Source: Phycisphaerae bacterium
Lineage (GTDB): Bacteria > Planctomycetota > Phycisphaerae > Phycisphaerales > SM1A02
Reading direction: 5' to 3'
Assembly: GCA_002718515.1 (NCBI GenBank)
Contig: PBEX01000014.1
Span: 9,225-20,964, forward strand
Length of the DNA stretch: 11,740 bases
The number at the start of each line of letters is the position of its first letter. Position 1 is the first letter of the stretch. The notes below the pieces were generated by a model. It made no database searches, had not been told where the DNA came from, and worked only from the letters and a program-made list of their open reading frames with translations. Shown here one piece after another: positions 1 through 7,707 of the stretch. A program made the translations under genes and the position numbers.

Positions 1-282
1 GCTCAGCCGCTCAGTGTCTTCTGAAATCGCGTCAAAGACGCGTTCGATTGCGTTGTGTTTGTCAGAGCGAACGCGAAGAAGGAAGGGGTCGCCTGCTGGC
101 ATGTCGAACTTCACGACGCCAAGGCCAGCGCCATCTTGTCCGCGGTTGTACTGTTTTTGCATGAGCAGATAGGTTTTACGAAGACCCCACGCCGCGTCCC
201 CATACACCTCTTGGTAATGGTGTATTGGTTTTCGAAGTCTTACAAATGCAAGACCGCATTCATGGGTGAGTCGTTCACTCAT
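1..282 (-). CDS. purF: Amidophosphoribosyltransferase (glutamine PRPP amidotransferase), N-terminal part, cut by window edge
   Basis: This enzyme catalyses the first committed step of purine synthesis, moving glutamine amide nitrogen onto PRPP in the cytoplasm. Only the first 94 codons are present; the gene continues past base 1. Translation from the ATG at 282 gives MSERLTHECGLAFVRLRKP. Cys9 would be the N-terminal nucleophile of a class II glutamine amidotransferase (Ntn hydrolase), exposed by removing an 8-residue propeptide. The conserved NRGQDGAG motif lies at residues 46-53. The HECG start, the KPxxxYxExYG stretch and the NRGQDGAG block resemble the Bacteroidetes/planctomycete branch rather than the MCGI start of E. 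coli PurF. No in-frame ATG, GTG or TTG lies between this ATG and the upstream stop. It follows the DUF1570 gene by 43 bases and has no good Shine-Dalgarno. Another class II amidotransferase is possible because the phosphoribosyltransferase domain is not visible. Confidence 0.82.
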   Translation of the reverse strand, partial: MSERLTHECGLAFVRLRKPIHHYQEVYGDAAWGLRKTYLLMQKQYNRGQDGAGLGVVKFDMPAGDPFLLRVRSDKHNAIERVFDAISEDTERLS

Positions 283-325
283 CTGAAGTTGGGAATGATA
301 CCTTAGGGGATGAATCCATGTTCAG

Positions 326-1528
326 TTATTCGACGATGATTGTCCAATAGCGTTCGCCACCTTGGCGATACCATTTGACGGCTATGTCATAGGGTTCAAG
401 GCCAACGGTGTAAATGCTAGGCAAGGGATGACCTCGCTCAACAACAAACTGCGGCTCAGGTGAAAACATGTCAGGGGGAATGAGAAAATTCTGGTCCACC
501 ATCGCATCAAAAGTGTAAGGATGGTAGTTCAATGTGAGTTGCTTTCGATATTGAATCGATTGGAGCATCGCTCTGAGTTCTTGAAGCGACTTTGGGTATT
601 GTTCAAGGTCGGCGAGCGCATGGGCGCCAGTTGCAAGAAACGCTAGACGGACTGCTGCGATTGTAGAACTCGTTTGCTGTAGCCTTTCTACATAGTTTGC
701 CCACGCTCTTTCAAAAGATGCGAGGTCAGATGTACCGAAGGCTTCTGCAAATGCTTCATCAGGATTCTTACCAAGCGCGATCATGAGTAGGTACTGGTTG
801 AATTTTCCTGCGTGTCTACCATTTTCTCCATGGATTAGAAAGTGCACCATCGCCCATGATTGCCTGTACTGAAGGGCGGCGTCGCCATTTGCAAGGTTTT
901 GAAGCCACTCTCTGCTATTCATTCTGAGGAGGTCGAGGAAGGGGATGCATCGATTTAATCGAATGTCTTGCCTTAACAAGTCTGCTGTGCCCTTTGAAAC
1001 TTGCCCTGGAATAATCGCGCCATTGATGTATGTGGACGCTTCAAAGTATTCCGCAATACCTTCATTGAGCCACTGAGGCATGCCGTGCTGAAATCTGGAA
1101 TATGCAAATTGGTGGAATGCTTCGTGTTTTGCGACTCGTTCAAAGTGATTCCAAGAATCTTCAACAGTGACGGCGGTCACTTGCGTCCCGTATCGAGTTG
1201 TGAAGAACATGCCAGCGGAGTGTTCGGTGACATTGCTGTCGCCACCTCTGTGAGCTTGAAGCGTATTGTTGTAGTCATTCTTGTGTTTAAACACCCACGC
1301 TTCAAAGGTTGTATCCCGTTTCTTTGGTAGCATCGATAAGCCGCCAGCGTAGGCGTTGTACATGGCATCAAGCAACTTGGCAGCATCTCTTGCTTCCGTT
1401 GGGGCAAGGTCCGTTCGAAGCTTCCAATGTTGAGTTTGATACTCGGTTGCTCTGTCATGCCACGATTGACCATGAGCCGTAGAGACGCCTAACAACATGA
1501 ACAGAACTAGCAACCATCGCATGTACAC
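326..1528 (-). CDS. Secreted DUF1570-type zinc metallopeptidase (gluzincin fold)
   Basis: This is probably an exported peptidase of the DUF1570 / peptidase MA-like group, common in planctomycetes; its substrate is unknown. Residues 3-20 form a signal peptide with Arg4, a hydrophobic core (LLVLFMLLGV) and a likely cleavage after AHG (residue 20). The zinc site is HEAFH at residues 135-139, followed by WLNEGIAEYFE at 153-163, where Glu156 of NEG is the likely third ligand and Glu136 the catalytic base. The 400-residue product looks complete, with a mixed helical C-terminal half that I do not recognise. The longest start is GTG at 1528, but ATG at 1522 (398 aa, MRWLLV) gives an equally good signal peptide and neither has a clear Shine-Dalgarno. 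It lies 79 bases downstream of ahcY beyond a hairpin, so it probably has its own promoter, perhaps shared with purF. Family assignment is from motifs only. Confidence 0.78.
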   Translation of the reverse strand: MYMRWLLVLFMLLGVSTAHGQSWHDRATEYQTQHWKLRTDLAPTEARDAAKLLDAMYNAYAGGLSMLPKKRDTTFEAWVFKHKNDYNNTLQAHRGGDSNVTEHSAGMFFTTRYGTQVTAVTVEDSWNHFERVAKHEAFHQFAYSRFQHGMPQWLNEGIAEYFEASTYINGAIIPGQVSKGTADLLRQDIRLNRCIPFLDLLRMNSREWLQNLANGDAALQYRQSWAMVHFLIHGENGRHAGKFNQYLLMIALGKNPDEAFAEAFGTSDLASFERAWANYVERLQQTSSTIAAVRLAFLATGAHALADLEQYPKSLQELRAMLQSIQYRKQLTLNYHPYTFDAMVDQNFLIPPDMFSPEPQFVVERGHPLPSIYTVGLEPYDIAVKWYRQGGERYWTIIVE

Positions 1529-1558
1529 ATCATACGCCTATACTCAAGGCGGGAACAA

Positions 1559-1584
1559 AAAAACGCGGCTAACGCCACGTTTTT
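1559..1584 (-). terminator. Rho-independent terminator-like hairpin after ahcY
   Basis: The arms AAAAACGcGGC (1559-1569) and GCCaCGTTTTT (1574-1584) pair at 10 of 11 positions around a TAAC loop. On the minus strand the stem runs into a T tract, as expected for a terminator 24 bases after the ahcY stop. The A and T tracts are symmetrical, so it could act in both directions, but no plus-strand gene ends here. It separates ahcY from the DUF1570 gene. The GC core is short, so termination may be partial. Confidence 0.6.
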
Positions 1585-1607
1585 CCGTTTTGTTTAGTGA
1601 TATCGAA

Positions 1608-3101
1608 TTAATATCGATAGTGGTCAGGCTTGTATGGTCCTTCAACAGGAACATCAATGTACGCTGCTTGTTCAGGTGAAAGTTCTGTCAAATCAACACC
1701 GAGTTGTCCAAGGTGAAGTCGTGCAACCATTTCATCGAGTTTCTTAGAAAGGGTGTAGACCTGATTCTCATAATTGGAGTGATTCGCATGCAACTCCATT
1801 TGAGCAAGGACTTGGTTTGTAAACGAATTACTCATTACAAAACTTGGGTGACCAGTGGCACAACCAAGATTGAGCAACCTGCCTTCAGCAAGAATGATGA
1901 TGGAGTGTCCATCACTGAACTTCCATTCATCGACTTGAGGTTTGATATTGATTTTCTCTATTCCAGGGGTTTGTTCAAGACCAGCCATGTCGATTTCATT
2001 ATCGAAGTGGCCGATGTTGCCAACAATCGCGTTGTGCTTCATCTTCGACATGTGTTCTGCAGTGATGACATTGAAGTTGCCAGTTGTTGTCACAAAGACG
2101 TCAACATCACCAACAACATCGTCCAATCGAACGACGTCATACCCTTCCATTGCTGCTTGTAGTGCGCAAATCGGGTCAATCTCAGTGACAACGACTCGAC
2201 AGCCTTGGCCGCGGAGTGCTTGGCAACAACCTTTGCCAACATCGCCATAACCAGCAACGAGTGCGACTTTGCCTGCAAGCATGACATCGGTTGCACGCAT
2301 GATGCCGTCAACACATGAGTGGCGACAGCCATAGAGGTTGTCAAACTTACTCTTGGTGACAGAATCATTGACGTTGATGACAGGGAATAGCAATGTGTTG
2401 TTGTTTGCCATTTGGTACATGCGGTGAATGCCAGTAGTCGTTTCTTCACTGACGCCGTTAATCACTTCTTCCCATGGTGTCCAGAACGCATTGTTTTGTT
2501 CTTGGATGAGTGCAAGCAAGTCAAGGATGATTCGTTCATCTTCACTTCCTGCACTGTCGCTGCTTGGGACTTCGCCTTCCTTGTTGAACTCGATGCCTTT
2601 GTGCACCACGAGTGTTGCATCACCACCATCATCTAAGATGAGGTTTGGACCAGTGTTATCACCCCAGTGAAGTGCTTGGAATGTGCACCACCAGTATTCT
2701 TCTAATGTTTCACCTTTCCATGCAAAGACTGGGATGCCTTGTGGATTCTCAGGCGTGCCGTTTGGACCAACAGCAACTGCAGCAGCAGCGTGGTCTTGCG
2801 TTGAAAAGATGTTGCAAGACGCCCAGCGGACTTCAGCGCCAAGAGCGGTCAACGTTTCAATCAACACAGCAGTCTGAATGGTCATATGGAGTGAGCCTGT
2901 AATTCGAGCACCAGTCAGCGGCTTAGAATCACCATACTGCTTGCGAAGTGCCATCAATCCGGGCATTTCATGCTCTGCGATTTCAATCTCTTTTCGACCG
3001 AATGCGACTGTCTCAGGGGACAGGTCTGCCACCTTAAAAGGCATCGGTTCAAAGATGTCGAGATTTGTGTTTAGAAACGTCATAGTTTGTGTTGTTGTCA
3101 C
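1608..3101 (-). CDS. ahcY: Adenosylhomocysteinase (S-adenosylhomocysteine hydrolase)
   Basis: This cytoplasmic NAD-dependent enzyme splits S-adenosylhomocysteine into adenosine and homocysteine, clearing the inhibitor left by SAM-dependent methyltransferases. The 497-residue product is complete. [17 protein letters not shown] (68-84) is the substrate-side signature, [12 protein letters not shown] (244-255) carries the catalytic lysine/aspartate region, and GYGDVGKG (284-291) is the NAD-binding glycine loop. The protein ends PYKPDHYRY, the family C-terminus whose Lys and Tyr reach into the neighbouring subunit's cofactor site. Residues about 170-208 are the extra segment seen in many bacterial and plant enzymes but not in the mammalian form. 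I chose the GTG start at 3101 because GGAG lies 8 bases upstream; ATG at 3083 (491 aa) is the alternative. It is monocistronic or nearly so, with a terminator-like hairpin after it and a structured leader before it. Confidence 0.97.
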   Translation of the reverse strand: MTTTQTMTFLNTNLDIFEPMPFKVADLSPETVAFGRKEIEIAEHEMPGLMALRKQYGDSKPLTGARITGSLHMTIQTAVLIETLTALGAEVRWASCNIFSTQDHAAAAVAVGPNGTPENPQGIPVFAWKGETLEEYWWCTFQALHWGDNTGPNLILDDGGDATLVVHKGIEFNKEGEVPSSDSAGSEDERIILDLLALIQEQNNAFWTPWEEVINGVSEETTTGIHRMYQMANNNTLLFPVINVNDSVTKSKFDNLYGCRHSCVDGIMRATDVMLAGKVALVAGYGDVGKGCCQALRGQGCRVVVTEIDPICALQAAMEGYDVVRLDDVVGDVDVFVTTTGNFNVITAEHMSKMKHNAIVGNIGHFDNEIDMAGLEQTPGIEKINIKPQVDEWKFSDGHSIIILAEGRLLNLGCATGHPSFVMSNSFTNQVLAQMELHANHSNYENQVYTLSKKLDEMVARLHLGQLGVDLTELSPEQAAYIDVPVEGPYKPDHYRY

Positions 3102-3109
3102 GAATGTAA

Positions 3110-3113
3110 CTCC
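3110..3113 (-). promoter_or_regulatory. Shine-Dalgarno of ahcY, deciding a GTG start
   Basis: GGAG on the minus strand stands 8 bases before the GTG at 3101. No comparable site precedes the later in-frame ATG at 3083, so the GTG is preferred. Confidence 0.65.
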
Positions 3114-3121
3114 ATAAAAAG

Positions 3122-3168
3122 GTGAATATCAAGTTGAGTATTCTAACTTGAATCGTGTTTAAATTCAC
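3122..3168 (-). promoter_or_regulatory. Nested inverted repeat in the ahcY leader/promoter region
   Basis: Read on the minus strand, an outer pair GTGAAT (3168-3163) / ATTCAC (3127-3122) encloses an inner perfect 7-bp pair TCAAGTT (3151-3145) / AACTTGA (3135-3129) with a 9-base loop. Five T residues follow the outer arm directly, then the GGAG of ahcY. This could be an RNA hairpin in the leader, arranged like an attenuator or a weak terminator. The inner loop also contains TAGAAT (3145-3140), a possible -10 box, in which case the repeat would instead be a DNA operator over the promoter. The two readings exclude each other. The stems are AT-rich and chance is not ruled out. I see no match to known SAH riboswitch motifs. 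Confidence 0.35.
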
Positions 3169-3235
3169 AGCAATGTGTTAATTTCAGGTATCATTTGTAA
3201 TTCAATAATTTTTCATTTAGATTGAGGAAATCACT

Positions 3236-3637
3236 GTGGCAGATTCATTTCAATGCAAAATCGTAACTCCAACTGCTGAAGCATTTTCAGGCGACGCAAC
3301 ATACGTGTCATTCCCTGCTTGGGATGGACAATATGGCATGATGAAGGGCATTTCACCGCTTCTTTCAACGCTCGCGCCTGGAACCCTTCGCATCGATGGA
3401 GATGGCGACAGCACGCATTACCTCATCGAAGGTGGATTCGCTCACGTTGATGGTGATTGCCTAACGCTTGTCACAGAGGGTGCGACGCCTGCTTCAGAAC
3501 TCAATCTTGAAGAAGCAAAAGCAGAGCTTGCTGAAGCAAACGCACGAGTGACATCAGGTGAAAAAGATCGACCAGCAGTCGAACGAGCACAAAAAATTGC
3601 TACGGCTAAAGTTGCTTTAGCGTCGCAATCAGCGTAA
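3236..3637 (+). CDS. atpC: ATP synthase F1 epsilon subunit
   Basis: The epsilon subunit joins the F1 central stalk to the c-ring and can restrain ATP hydrolysis through its C-terminal helices; it acts on the cytoplasmic face of the membrane. The 133 residues match the usual length. Residues 1-85 form the N-terminal beta-sandwich, with the family signature as FPAWDGQYGMMKGISPLL (26-43), then APGTLRI and YLIEGGFAHV (62-71). Residues 89-130 are two alanine-rich helices, LNLEEAKAELAEANARV and the final segment. The GTG start has AGGA 7 bases upstream. The gene is not next to atpD: upstream is divergent ahcY and downstream is scpB, 9 bases away and probably cotranscribed. The rest of the F-ATPase operon must lie elsewhere. 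Confidence 0.92.
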   Translation: MADSFQCKIVTPTAEAFSGDATYVSFPAWDGQYGMMKGISPLLSTLAPGTLRIDGDGDSTHYLIEGGFAHVDGDCLTLVTEGATPASELNLEEAKAELAEANARVTSGEKDRPAVERAQKIATAKVALASQSA

Positions 3638-3646
3638 CCTGCACTT

Positions 3647-4321
3647 ATGCCCGACAAACTAGCTGAGTCACCTTGCCAATCAATTCCACTTGAACAGCGA
3701 ATCGAATCGCTCCTCTTTTCCAGTGAGCGTGCACTTTCTGAGACGAAATTGCAAACTGTCCTTGGAATAGAAGACGCAACGAAAGAAATCAAGCAAGCGA
3801 TTGAATCACTCAATCAATCCTACGAAGAACAGTCGCGAGCATTCCGAATCGAACGAATTGCAGGTGGCTACCGCGTGATGACTCGCGAAGAGTTTGCGCC
3901 ACTCGTTTCAAGACTACACGCAGAGCGCCAACAACAACGACTGTCGCAAGCCGCACTTGAAACACTTTCCATCATCGCTTACAGACAACCCGTCATGCGG
4001 GCTGAAGTCGAAGTGATTCGTGGTGTTGCATGTGGTGAAGTGCTTAAAGGCTTGATGGACAGACGCCTCATAAAAATCGTCGGTCGTGCTGAAGAAGTCG
4101 GTCGCCCAATGCTCTATGGCACAACCAAAGATTTCCTGCGCATCTTTGGGCTCGCAAACTTGCAAGACCTTCCTGAGGTGCAAGGACTTTCGCGAGAACC
4201 ATCTTGGAAACCTGCTCCCCCGGAATCTTCCCAAGAAGTTTCGGATGAAACAACAGAATCCGATGAAGTCGCGACTGAAGCAGCCGTTGAAACTGCAGTT
4301 TCAGAAGAATCTTCAGAGTAA
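3647..4321 (+). CDS. scpB: Segregation and condensation protein B
   Basis: ScpB is a kleisin-associated dimer of winged-helix domains that works with ScpA and SMC to compact and segregate the chromosome. Residues about 15-85 form the first winged helix (LEQRIESLLFSSERALSE, then YRVMTREEF). Residues 98-170 form the second and hold the strongest signature: LSQAALETLSIIAYRQPVMR (99-118), EVIRGVACGEVLKGLMDRR and VGRPMLYGTT (151-160). Residues from about 180 to 224 are an acidic Glu/Ser/Thr-rich tail of low complexity, probably disordered. The ATG lies 9 bases after the atpC stop with no Shine-Dalgarno between, so translation is probably coupled to atpC. The usual partner scpA is not adjacent, which is unusual because the two are commonly neighbours. 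A 45-base gap follows before the DUF58 gene. Confidence 0.95.
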   Translation: MPDKLAESPCQSIPLEQRIESLLFSSERALSETKLQTVLGIEDATKEIKQAIESLNQSYEEQSRAFRIERIAGGYRVMTREEFAPLVSRLHAERQQQRLSQAALETLSIIAYRQPVMRAEVEVIRGVACGEVLKGLMDRRLIKIVGRAEEVGRPMLYGTTKDFLRIFGLANLQDLPEVQGLSREPSWKPAPPESSQEVSDETTESDEVATEAAVETAVSEESSE

Positions 4322-4366
4322 AACACAACGCATTGAACAATCAGGATTATGCTGTATGTGTAATCA

Positions 4367-5500
4367 ATGAAACGTCCAATTCCAATCCATCCTTCAATTG
4401 TGTTTGTCGTTCTGTTGTTACTTGTTGCGCCTTCCGCTTTCTTACAACATAAAAACTTGCCGCTACTCCTTTTTGGCGCAATGTGCATCTCGTTTTGCTT
4501 GACTTACATTTGGTCAAAACTCGTGATCCGAAACATTGAGATACGCAGAATCATTCAAGGACCGGCACAGGTCAACGAGCAATATGTCTTGCGCTACGTT
4601 GTTACGAATGCATCAAGATGGCTCTCTGGCTTTAGCATTTGGATTGAAGAAAGCGATACGAAAAAGTCTACGTGGCAACACGCCTTTAGGCACGCAAGGG
4701 GTTGGATTATGGAAGTTGGGCATAAGGAATCGGTTCACGGCGAATCGATTTTCTATCCGACGCAGCGAGGGGAATACAACTTTGAAGCCATTGTCATTTC
4801 GACAAGTTTTCCATTTGGCATGTTGAAGTCAAATCGGACAGTCGTGCAACACGCAAGCATCCTCGTGCATCCACCAGTTGAACAACTAAAGCCAGATGTC
4901 ATATCTGCAGTGATCTCTGAAGGTCCACTCGGAAGGCGCTCTAAACGAAGTGGTCGTGGTGGTGACGACTTTTTTGGATTAAAAGAGTTTACATCTGGAG
5001 ACCGCCTCGTTGACATTGCTTGGAAATCATCAGCTAAACGTGGCGAACTCGTTTGTGTTCAGCGTTCGATTTCAGCACCACCAAGAATCAGAATCATTCT
5101 AGATTTAACAACACCTACGGAGAAACTAGAAGATGAAGGTGACAAGCGATTGCTCGAAGAACAAGCAATATCCCTTTGTGCGTCGTTGCTCACTGAAGCG
5201 TCTTTGCAAGGGCATGAAATTGGGCTCACTATTTTTGGTGTGACAGAATCTTGTAACGCAGGCATGCATTCAGGCTCAAGGCACTTAGGCAAACTCTGTT
5301 CATCGCTTGCAAAGATTAACCTTGATGAAGAACGCCTCCAGATGCCATCTCGCCTTGGTCTTCATACGACGTACGCCGGAATCATTGTTATTCGGCCCGA
5401 CAAAACCAAGCCGATGAAGCAAATAAAGGATGCGTGGTATTTCACTGCAAATCAGTTTGAACATCTCAAACGAGATGAAAAGAAGGAGGCAGTCGCTTGA
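4367..5500 (+). CDS. DUF58-domain membrane protein
   Basis: This belongs to the DUF58 family, whose members usually travel with MoxR-type AAA+ ATPases and membrane transglutaminases. The biochemical function is unsettled; a role in envelope protein assembly or chaperoning has been inferred for the module. Two N-terminal membrane segments lie at about residues 9-27 and 31-48. A beta-rich region (about 55-190) follows, then the DUF58 core signature FFGLKEFTSGDRLVDIAWKS (202-221) continuing SAKRGELV, which matches the family pattern of YxxGDxxRxIDWxASAR. After this comes a von Willebrand A-like segment (IRIILDLTTPTE). The first D of a MIDAS-like DxSxS is present as DLTTP, so metal binding is doubtful. 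The ATG at 4367 has no clear Shine-Dalgarno. The last bases overlap the next gene by 4 (TTGA), indicating translational coupling. No MoxR gene is visible in the window. Confidence 0.88.
   Translation: MKRPIPIHPSIVFVVLLLLVAPSAFLQHKNLPLLLFGAMCISFCLTYIWSKLVIRNIEIRRIIQGPAQVNEQYVLRYVVTNASRWLSGFSIWIEESDTKKSTWQHAFRHARGWIMEVGHKESVHGESIFYPTQRGEYNFEAIVISTSFPFGMLKSNRTVVQHASILVHPPVEQLKPDVISAVISEGPLGRRSKRSGRGGDDFFGLKEFTSGDRLVDIAWKSSAKRGELVCVQRSISAPPRIRIILDLTTPTEKLEDEGDKRLLEEQAISLCASLLTEASLQGHEIGLTIFGVTESCNAGMHSGSRHLGKLCSSLAKINLDEERLQMPSRLGLHTTYAGIIVIRPDKTKPMKQIKDAWYFTANQFEHLKRDEKKEAVA
5483..5489 (+). promoter_or_regulatory. Strong Shine-Dalgarno deciding a TTG start for the transglutaminase
   Basis: AAGGAGG inside the end of the DUF58 gene stands 7 bases before TTG at 5497, which overlaps the DUF58 stop as TTGA. 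This near-perfect site supports the rare TTG start. Confidence 0.8.
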
Positions 5501-7707
5501 GTTTGCTTCGTTCATACCGAATTCTTCGATTTGCGCTTCTGCTCGTTGCAATCATGGCGCAGTGTGTCGCGCTTGGGAGCTTTTCAATTTTGCTCATCGC
5601 TGGCACATTTGCAGCAATCAGTTGGTACGTCACTGAAGGGCCAAGAGGTCGTTCAATACCGCCTTGGGTTTCTAGATTGCTCGTTCTAGTCGCTGTGATG
5701 TTCTCAGCACTTGATGTGTATGGTCCAGTTGAAGAGTTACCCCTTGTGCTCGGGCGATTTGTTGTTTGGCTCACCGTCATCAAAATGTATAGCAAACGGA
5801 CGATTGAAAACGAAGCACAACTGTTAATTTTGAGTTTACTGCTGATGGCTGTCGGTTCACTGTACGCGACAGATTTGCTCTTTGGCGTGCTCTTCGTCTG
5901 TTGGGTTGGGCTCGCAGTGTGGGTGTTACTTCTGTACCAACTGCAACATGGTTGTGAAGTGATGCGAGCCGAACGGTATAAGGCCGTGCCAGATGACACG
6001 CAAACACCTTGGACGCAACCAGTGACTGGCAAGAAAGTGAAGAAGGTATTTAGAAACAACGCACTTGCGTATATCGCTTTGATTGTGATGTCGACATCAT
6101 TGTTCTTTGTCTTTCTTCCACGGGAAAAACAAAGCGAATTCCTTGAAGATGCATTCTCTCACGATAGTGGTGAAGGACGAATGGAACTTCAACCCGACAG
6201 GGATATTGAGCCATCAGATCGTCAAGTAATGTCGGTGGGGATAATAGATATGGAAGGCAAGGATGTCTTCATGTCACAGGGGCTACGCTTAAGAGGCAAT
6301 GTGCTCGATGCATATGTTGGACAAGGTATTTGGGAAACGAGCAATCAGATACCAACATCTGTTCTGACATTAAGTGATTCATTTACACCGATTAGGCAGT
6401 GGGGTTCCGCAGAACCAACGATGGTCATGCATGTTGATTTTCATCAACCCATGAGTAGGGTATATTCAATCAACGAGCCAATCTCGATTAAAACATCAAA
6501 GCAATCCCGCGTCGTCTTGAATGATGCCAATGGCACAATGGGTGTTGGCGTAGGCGCACCAATTTTCCAGTCTTACACGCTTGAAGTGAACTATCAGCCA
6601 ACGATTTCTACGCCAATGATGCCGTCAGCAGGCAGGTATCAGAATGAAGAAGTGAAAGCACTGACTGAGTCAGTTCTTGAGAGTCACGGTGTTGATGTGA
6701 GTGCGCTAAAGAACGGAACGAAGGACGAGCGAGTCAGGGCGGCAAATGTCATTGCACAATACTTGCGTTCAGATGAATTCACATATTCAACAGACAGTTC
6801 TTCGTTATCGCTTGCGGAACGAAACGCTTACTCCCAACAAAACGACCCCATTCGGACATTTCTGTTCGACGCCAAGCGAGGGCACTGTGAATTTTTTGCA
6901 TCAGCAATGGTTGCGATGTGCGACACAGTCGAAATGCCAGCAAGAATAGTCACTGGTTACTTTGTAGACCGCTGGGATAACGTCAATAAGAAATATGTTG
7001 TTCTTGACCGTGACGCGCATGCGTGGGTAGAGGTTGAGACCTCGCCATTTGGCTGGGAAACATTCGAACCGACGCCACCTTCAGAAGGTTCTCCGACTTG
7101 GCAAGAACCGCTGACAATATTGCAAAGCGCAAGGTTCGCATGGCAACGCTGGGAACTGGCATGGCAATCTGGCGTGGTTGGATTTGATGCCGCAGCACAA
7201 CGAAGAATGCTTTCTTTTGTAAAACCAGAATGGAAAGAGTGGTGGGCATCCCAGTTCGAGCGTGTAAAAGAAACCATGCAGTCGACAGTTCGCTGGTTCC
7301 AGATTGGAGTTGGTGGGCAATTGTGGTTTACGCTTGTGCTTTCAGCCGTGTTGTTAACAATCGTTGCGATTGGGATTGTGATTATTCGTAAGTGGAGAGT
7401 GCGTTCATCACTTCAACTTTCGCGAAAGCATGAACACCAAGTCCAAACATCAGACGTCGAATTTTATGCTTCGCTTGTTCAATCGCTCAAGCAGTGTGGT
7501 TGGGTGCGTCCGCAATCTGTGCCACCACTTGCGTGGAGCAAAACGCTCCCGATTTCCCCTGATGCCATGCAATCATTAGAAGTCATGACAAATGCATATT
7601 ATGAAGTCAGATTTGGAAACTCCTCATTGAGTTCAACGAGGCGGCGTGAACTTCGAAAACAAGTTGAAGCGTTTGAGATGTTGTTAAAAGGAGCAAATAA
7701 TGAGTGA
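5497..7707 (+). CDS. TgpA-like membrane transglutaminase (DUF3488 / transglutaminase core / DUF4129)
   Basis: This is a polytopic inner-membrane protein with an extracytoplasmic transglutaminase-like domain, like TgpA of Pseudomonas; its natural substrate is not known. Hydrophobic segments at about residues 9-27, 29-45, 60-76, 83-97, 107-124, 126-147 and 189-207 form the DUF3488 membrane part. A soluble domain follows. The transglutaminase core has RGHCEFFASA with Cys464, DRDAHAWVEVE with His508 and WETFEPTPP with Glu524. The last position is normally Asp (DPT), so the triad reads Cys-His-Glu. From memory, the 44- and 16-residue spacings equal those of Pseudomonas TgpA. A final membrane helix (about 608-632) leads to a DUF4129-like cytoplasmic tail (about 650-730). 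The 736-residue length is somewhat above the usual for TgpA proteins. It is coupled to DUF58 upstream and overlaps the methyltransferase gene by 8 bases downstream. Confidence 0.88.
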   Translation: MSLLRSYRILRFALLLVAIMAQCVALGSFSILLIAGTFAAISWYVTEGPRGRSIPPWVSRLLVLVAVMFSALDVYGPVEELPLVLGRFVVWLTVIKMYSKRTIENEAQLLILSLLLMAVGSLYATDLLFGVLFVCWVGLAVWVLLLYQLQHGCEVMRAERYKAVPDDTQTPWTQPVTGKKVKKVFRNNALAYIALIVMSTSLFFVFLPREKQSEFLEDAFSHDSGEGRMELQPDRDIEPSDRQVMSVGIIDMEGKDVFMSQGLRLRGNVLDAYVGQGIWETSNQIPTSVLTLSDSFTPIRQWGSAEPTMVMHVDFHQPMSRVYSINEPISIKTSKQSRVVLNDANGTMGVGVGAPIFQSYTLEVNYQPTISTPMMPSAGRYQNEEVKALTESVLESHGVDVSALKNGTKDERVRAANVIAQYLRSDEFTYSTDSSSLSLAERNAYSQQNDPIRTFLFDAKRGHCEFFASAMVAMCDTVEMPARIVTGYFVDRWDNVNKKYVVLDRDAHAWVEVETSPFGWETFEPTPPSEGSPTWQEPLTILQSARFAWQRWELAWQSGVVGFDAAAQRRMLSFVKPEWKEWWASQFERVKETMQSTVRWFQIGVGGQLWFTLVLSAVLLTIVAIGIVIIRKWRVRSSLQLSRKHEHQVQTSDVEFYASLVQSLKQCGWVRPQSVPPLAWSKTLPISPDAMQSLEVMTNAYYEVRFGNSSLSSTRRRELRKQVEAFEMLLKGANNE
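7688..7693 (+). promoter_or_regulatory. Shine-Dalgarno of the methyltransferase gene
   Basis: AAGGAG lies 6 bases before the ATG at 7700, inside the last codons of the transglutaminase gene. The ATGAGTGA junction fuses this start with the upstream stop, which favours translational coupling. Confidence 0.7.

Larger units (their letters stand above)
3102..3235. promoter_or_regulatory. Divergent intergenic region between ahcY and atpC
   Basis: These 134 AT-rich bases must hold the start signals for both divergent genes. For atpC, AGGA at 3225-3228 lies 7 bases before the GTG at 3236 and is a good ribosome binding site. A possible plus-strand -10 is TATCAT at 3189-3194, with TTCACA at 3164-3169 as a poorly spaced -35 (19 bases). 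For ahcY, TAGAAT (3145-3140) is the best -10 candidate but has no clear -35. No coding sequence is seen here. Confidence 0.5.

Noticed and set aside
55..306. Open plus-strand frame of 83 codons at the left edge
   Set aside because: It is antisense to a clear PurF N-terminus on the minus strand, and its product resembles nothing.
1704..2162. Plus-strand 152-codon frame inside ahcY
   Set aside because: It lies opposite highly conserved AhcY coding sequence, has no ribosome site and its protein has no recognisable motif.
3098..3115. Five-codon leader frame (ATG at 3115, reading MELHS) overlapping the ahcY start as GTGA
   Set aside because: It consumes the Shine-Dalgarno of ahcY and has none of its own; a chance ATG is the simpler explanation.
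3102..3180. Known SAH riboswitch upstream of ahcY
   Set aside because: The leader is AT-rich and I see none of the conserved GC-rich elements of that class; only a nested hairpin is supported.
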